54,689 bases of DNA from an unicellular cyanobacterium SU3 (lineage in GTDB: Bacteria > Cyanobacteriota > Cyanobacteriia > Cyanobacteriales > Microcystaceae), in NCBI GenBank assembly GCA_002172675.1, contig NETF01000169.1, positions 1 through 54,689 on the forward strand, written 5' to 3'. The notes under the pieces were generated by a model, which ran no database searches, had not been told where the DNA came from, and worked only from the letters and a program-made list of their open reading frames with translations. The translations under genes were made by a program, and so were the position numbers. Positions 53,607 to 54,689 of this stretch are shown here, in pieces; positions within the stretch are counted from its first letter, which is position 1, and every line of letters starts with the position of its first letter.

Positions 53607-53807
53607 TTACTTAATATTAAATATTTTCTTGACTTCATTTAATGAATAAGAATGATTATTTTTTTCCTCTTCTTTTGCTTGTCTTAAATCTTCTAAATCT
53701 TCTAAATCTTCTAATAATTCTTGAATTTTCAGAAATTCCTCATAAGATAAAACAGCAAACTCTCTTTTTCCATTTTTAGTTAAAAATTCAGGATGTAATT
53801 CAATCAT
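53607..53807 (-). CDS. Phd/RelB-type antitoxin-like small protein, orphan
   Basis: The start is the ATG at 53807 (MIELHPEFLTKNGKREFAVL), well placed after AAGGAG; a longer TTG-initiated frame would place this ribosome site inside the gene. The 66-residue product has the N-terminal beta-strand and helix of Phd/YefM-like antitoxins (FAVLSYEEFLKIQELLEDLE), including a tandem LEDLEDLED coding repeat, and an acidic-to-basic C-terminal tail. No toxin gene follows in the expected position; hicB begins 170 bp further on. Confidence 0.65.
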   Translation of the reverse strand: MIELHPEFLTKNGKREFAVLSYEEFLKIQELLEDLEDLEDLRQAKEEEKNNHSYSLNEVKKIFNIK

Positions 53808-53836
53808 TTTTATCTCCTTAGACAAAATGTAAGTAT

Positions 53837-54181
53837 TTAAGCAGTAGCAAACTCAGTTAATTTACGAGTTTCGGGATCATGAAAAGCTAAAACAATATCT
53901 TCTTTTGGCACACCTTCTCTTAATAATTCTGTTGCAATACCTTCTTCTGTCCAATCTTCTTCTATATAAATTTTATTATTTTTAATACGAATATAAACAG
54001 TGATACCTCTAATCTTTTTATTATTATGCCAACCGGTTTGAAACCAAAGATACTGATCTCTTTGTTCATCAAAGGCTAAAATACTATCAACTCCGGAAGG
54101 GTTAGGGGTTTGCGAAGCTAAGTTTTCGTATTCAGTGAGAATTTTTGTGATTAAGTTACGATATTTATTTAGTTTATCCAT
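53837..54181 (-). CDS. xisI: XisI-like protein, copy 2
   Basis: This 114-residue paralogue of the XisI at 52127 shares KILTEYENLAS, FDEQRDQYLWFQTGW, IYIEEDWTEEGIATELLREG and VPKEDIVLAFHDPETRK. Its start overlaps the end of the truncated xisH by 13 bp. Apparently intact. Confidence 0.9.
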   Translation of the reverse strand: MDKLNKYRNLITKILTEYENLASQTPNPSGVDSILAFDEQRDQYLWFQTGWHNNKKIRGITVYIRIKNNKIYIEEDWTEEGIATELLREGVPKEDIVLAFHDPETRKLTEFATA

Positions 54182-54489
54182 TTGAGAATTTCCTCTTTTT
54201 TTAGATCAACAACGATTAAACGTATTTTAGCTTCTTCAAGCACCATTGATATTGATTTTTGTTGAAAAAAAGATTCATAAATACCTCCACCGATACCTAA
54301 ATAAATTTTAGTTTGAGGTAGCACAGCTTTTAATAAAGTACGATAGATAATATACTGACCTAATGCTGTTTCAAATTCACGCATTGGTGAACGGCTAATA
54401 AAACTTTTAATTTCAACAATAATTTGTTCTCCATTACGTTCAATTTCTAAAGTTCTATCTGCTAACAAGTCAGCAAATAACGGTTCTAC
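54169..54489 (-). pseudogene. xisH: xisH copy 2, 5' end removed by ISL3-type insertion
   Basis: From about 54486 the minus strand reads EPLFADLLADRTLEIERNGEQ, then IIVEIKSFISRSPMREFETAL through to EEILKWIN, the XisH body and end. The first 30 or so residues (MPAKD...EGW...) are absent. Upstream of this point lies the 3' end of an ISL3-type transposase on the same strand. A Met at 54468 could restart translation, but would lack the N-terminal nuclease-fold part. The junction lies near GGTTCTACCGAAC (54482-54494). Confidence 0.8.
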
Positions 54490-54507
54490 CGAACTTAGTA
54501 TGTAAAA

Positions 54508-54689
54508 TCAAATAGTAAAATGCCAAGTTAAAAAACTTCTTAGTTTAAAATTATCAAAATTTCTGAAACCATAACCTCTTCTTTTAATCAACTTTAATTT
54601 ATTATTAATTCCCTCCACGACACCGCTAGTAGTTCCTTCATCAAAGTAAGCAATGATTTCTCCTATCCAACGTCTAATCGTTCCGAAAC
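54508..54689 (-). mobile_element. ISL3-family transposase, 3' end, cut by window edge
   Basis: The minus strand encodes FGTIRRWIGEIIAYFDEGTT, then SGVVEGINNKLKLIKRRGYG and FRNFDNFKLRSFLTWHFTI before a stop at 54508-54510. The block (N/S)GxVEGINNKxKxIKRRGYGFRNFxNF is the C-terminal signature of ISL3-family DDE transposases. 59 residues are visible and the gene continues to the right. The end of the element probably lies at 54482-54507, directly against xisH. A target duplication cannot be judged because the other end is outside the window. Confidence 0.85.

Overview
The window looks like chromosomal DNA of a unicellular, probably marine cyanobacterium of the Crocosphaera/Cyanothece type. Supporting signs are frequent HIP1 octamers (GCGATCGC) in an AT-rich background, photosynthesis genes (psb30/ycf12 and ycf54), a glucosylglycerol-phosphate phosphatase for marine osmolyte synthesis, two xisH/xisI pairs, TPR-CHAT proteins, and many small dispersed inverted repeats. 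The genus is an inference from gene content.

Layout. 1-4260: the left edge cuts a group II intron reverse transcriptase (minus strand). It abuts a 5'-truncated CHAT-protease gene, followed by a full TPR-CHAT paralogue and a truncated four-helix-bundle gene. 4253-6699: minus-strand housekeeping block (rlmB, mrnC, a STAS protein, rimM). 6948-10281: polysaccharide export protein, SagB-type oxidoreductase, and tiny psb30. 10493-21618: a metal-response island, most likely copper. It holds a two-component system, a 15-cysteine copper-storage-like protein, a glutaredoxin-MauE fusion, an RND pump, an adaptor with a C-terminal YtkA-like domain, and a lipoprotein with the same domain. Three of its minus-strand promoters share a direct repeat, ATTTCAT-N4-ATTTCAT, which ties the island into one regulon. 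A histidine kinase remnant sits inside it. 21866-26799: recQ, gpmI, secG and a TM2 protein.

27089-30853 carries two striking enzymes side by side on the minus strand: a protein-arginine deiminase homologue with its catalytic Asp/His/Asp/Cys in place, and a vanadium-haloperoxidase-type protein. 31296-39444 is a plus-strand run of probable stress and envelope genes: rubredoxin, YihY, a 1044-residue membrane protein with seven repeats, a hemerythrin, an LEA-like lipoprotein and a lipid kinase. A roughly 220-nt candidate structured RNA with a T-run terminator lies before the kinase. 39943-51543: ycf54, a RodZ-like protein, smc, a DUF29 protein, hisN-hisC, stpA, hisB, a secreted protein and a DUF4330 protein. 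51601-54689: a universal stress protein, then an accessory tail with two xisH/xisI pairs, hicBA and an orphan antitoxin. Both xisH genes are broken, one by a frameshift and one by an ISL3-type transposase whose end is cut by the right edge.

Dispersed repeats are abundant: six copies of a GTAGGGTGGGCA-ended family, three of a TTGCACC family, an AATCCGCTT-ended element, and heptameric tandem repeats. I see no tRNA, rRNA or CRISPR array. The most interesting items are the deiminase/haloperoxidase pair, the metal regulon with its domain-shuffled YtkA modules, the candidate RNA at 38058-38280, and the damaged xisHI and CHAT loci.
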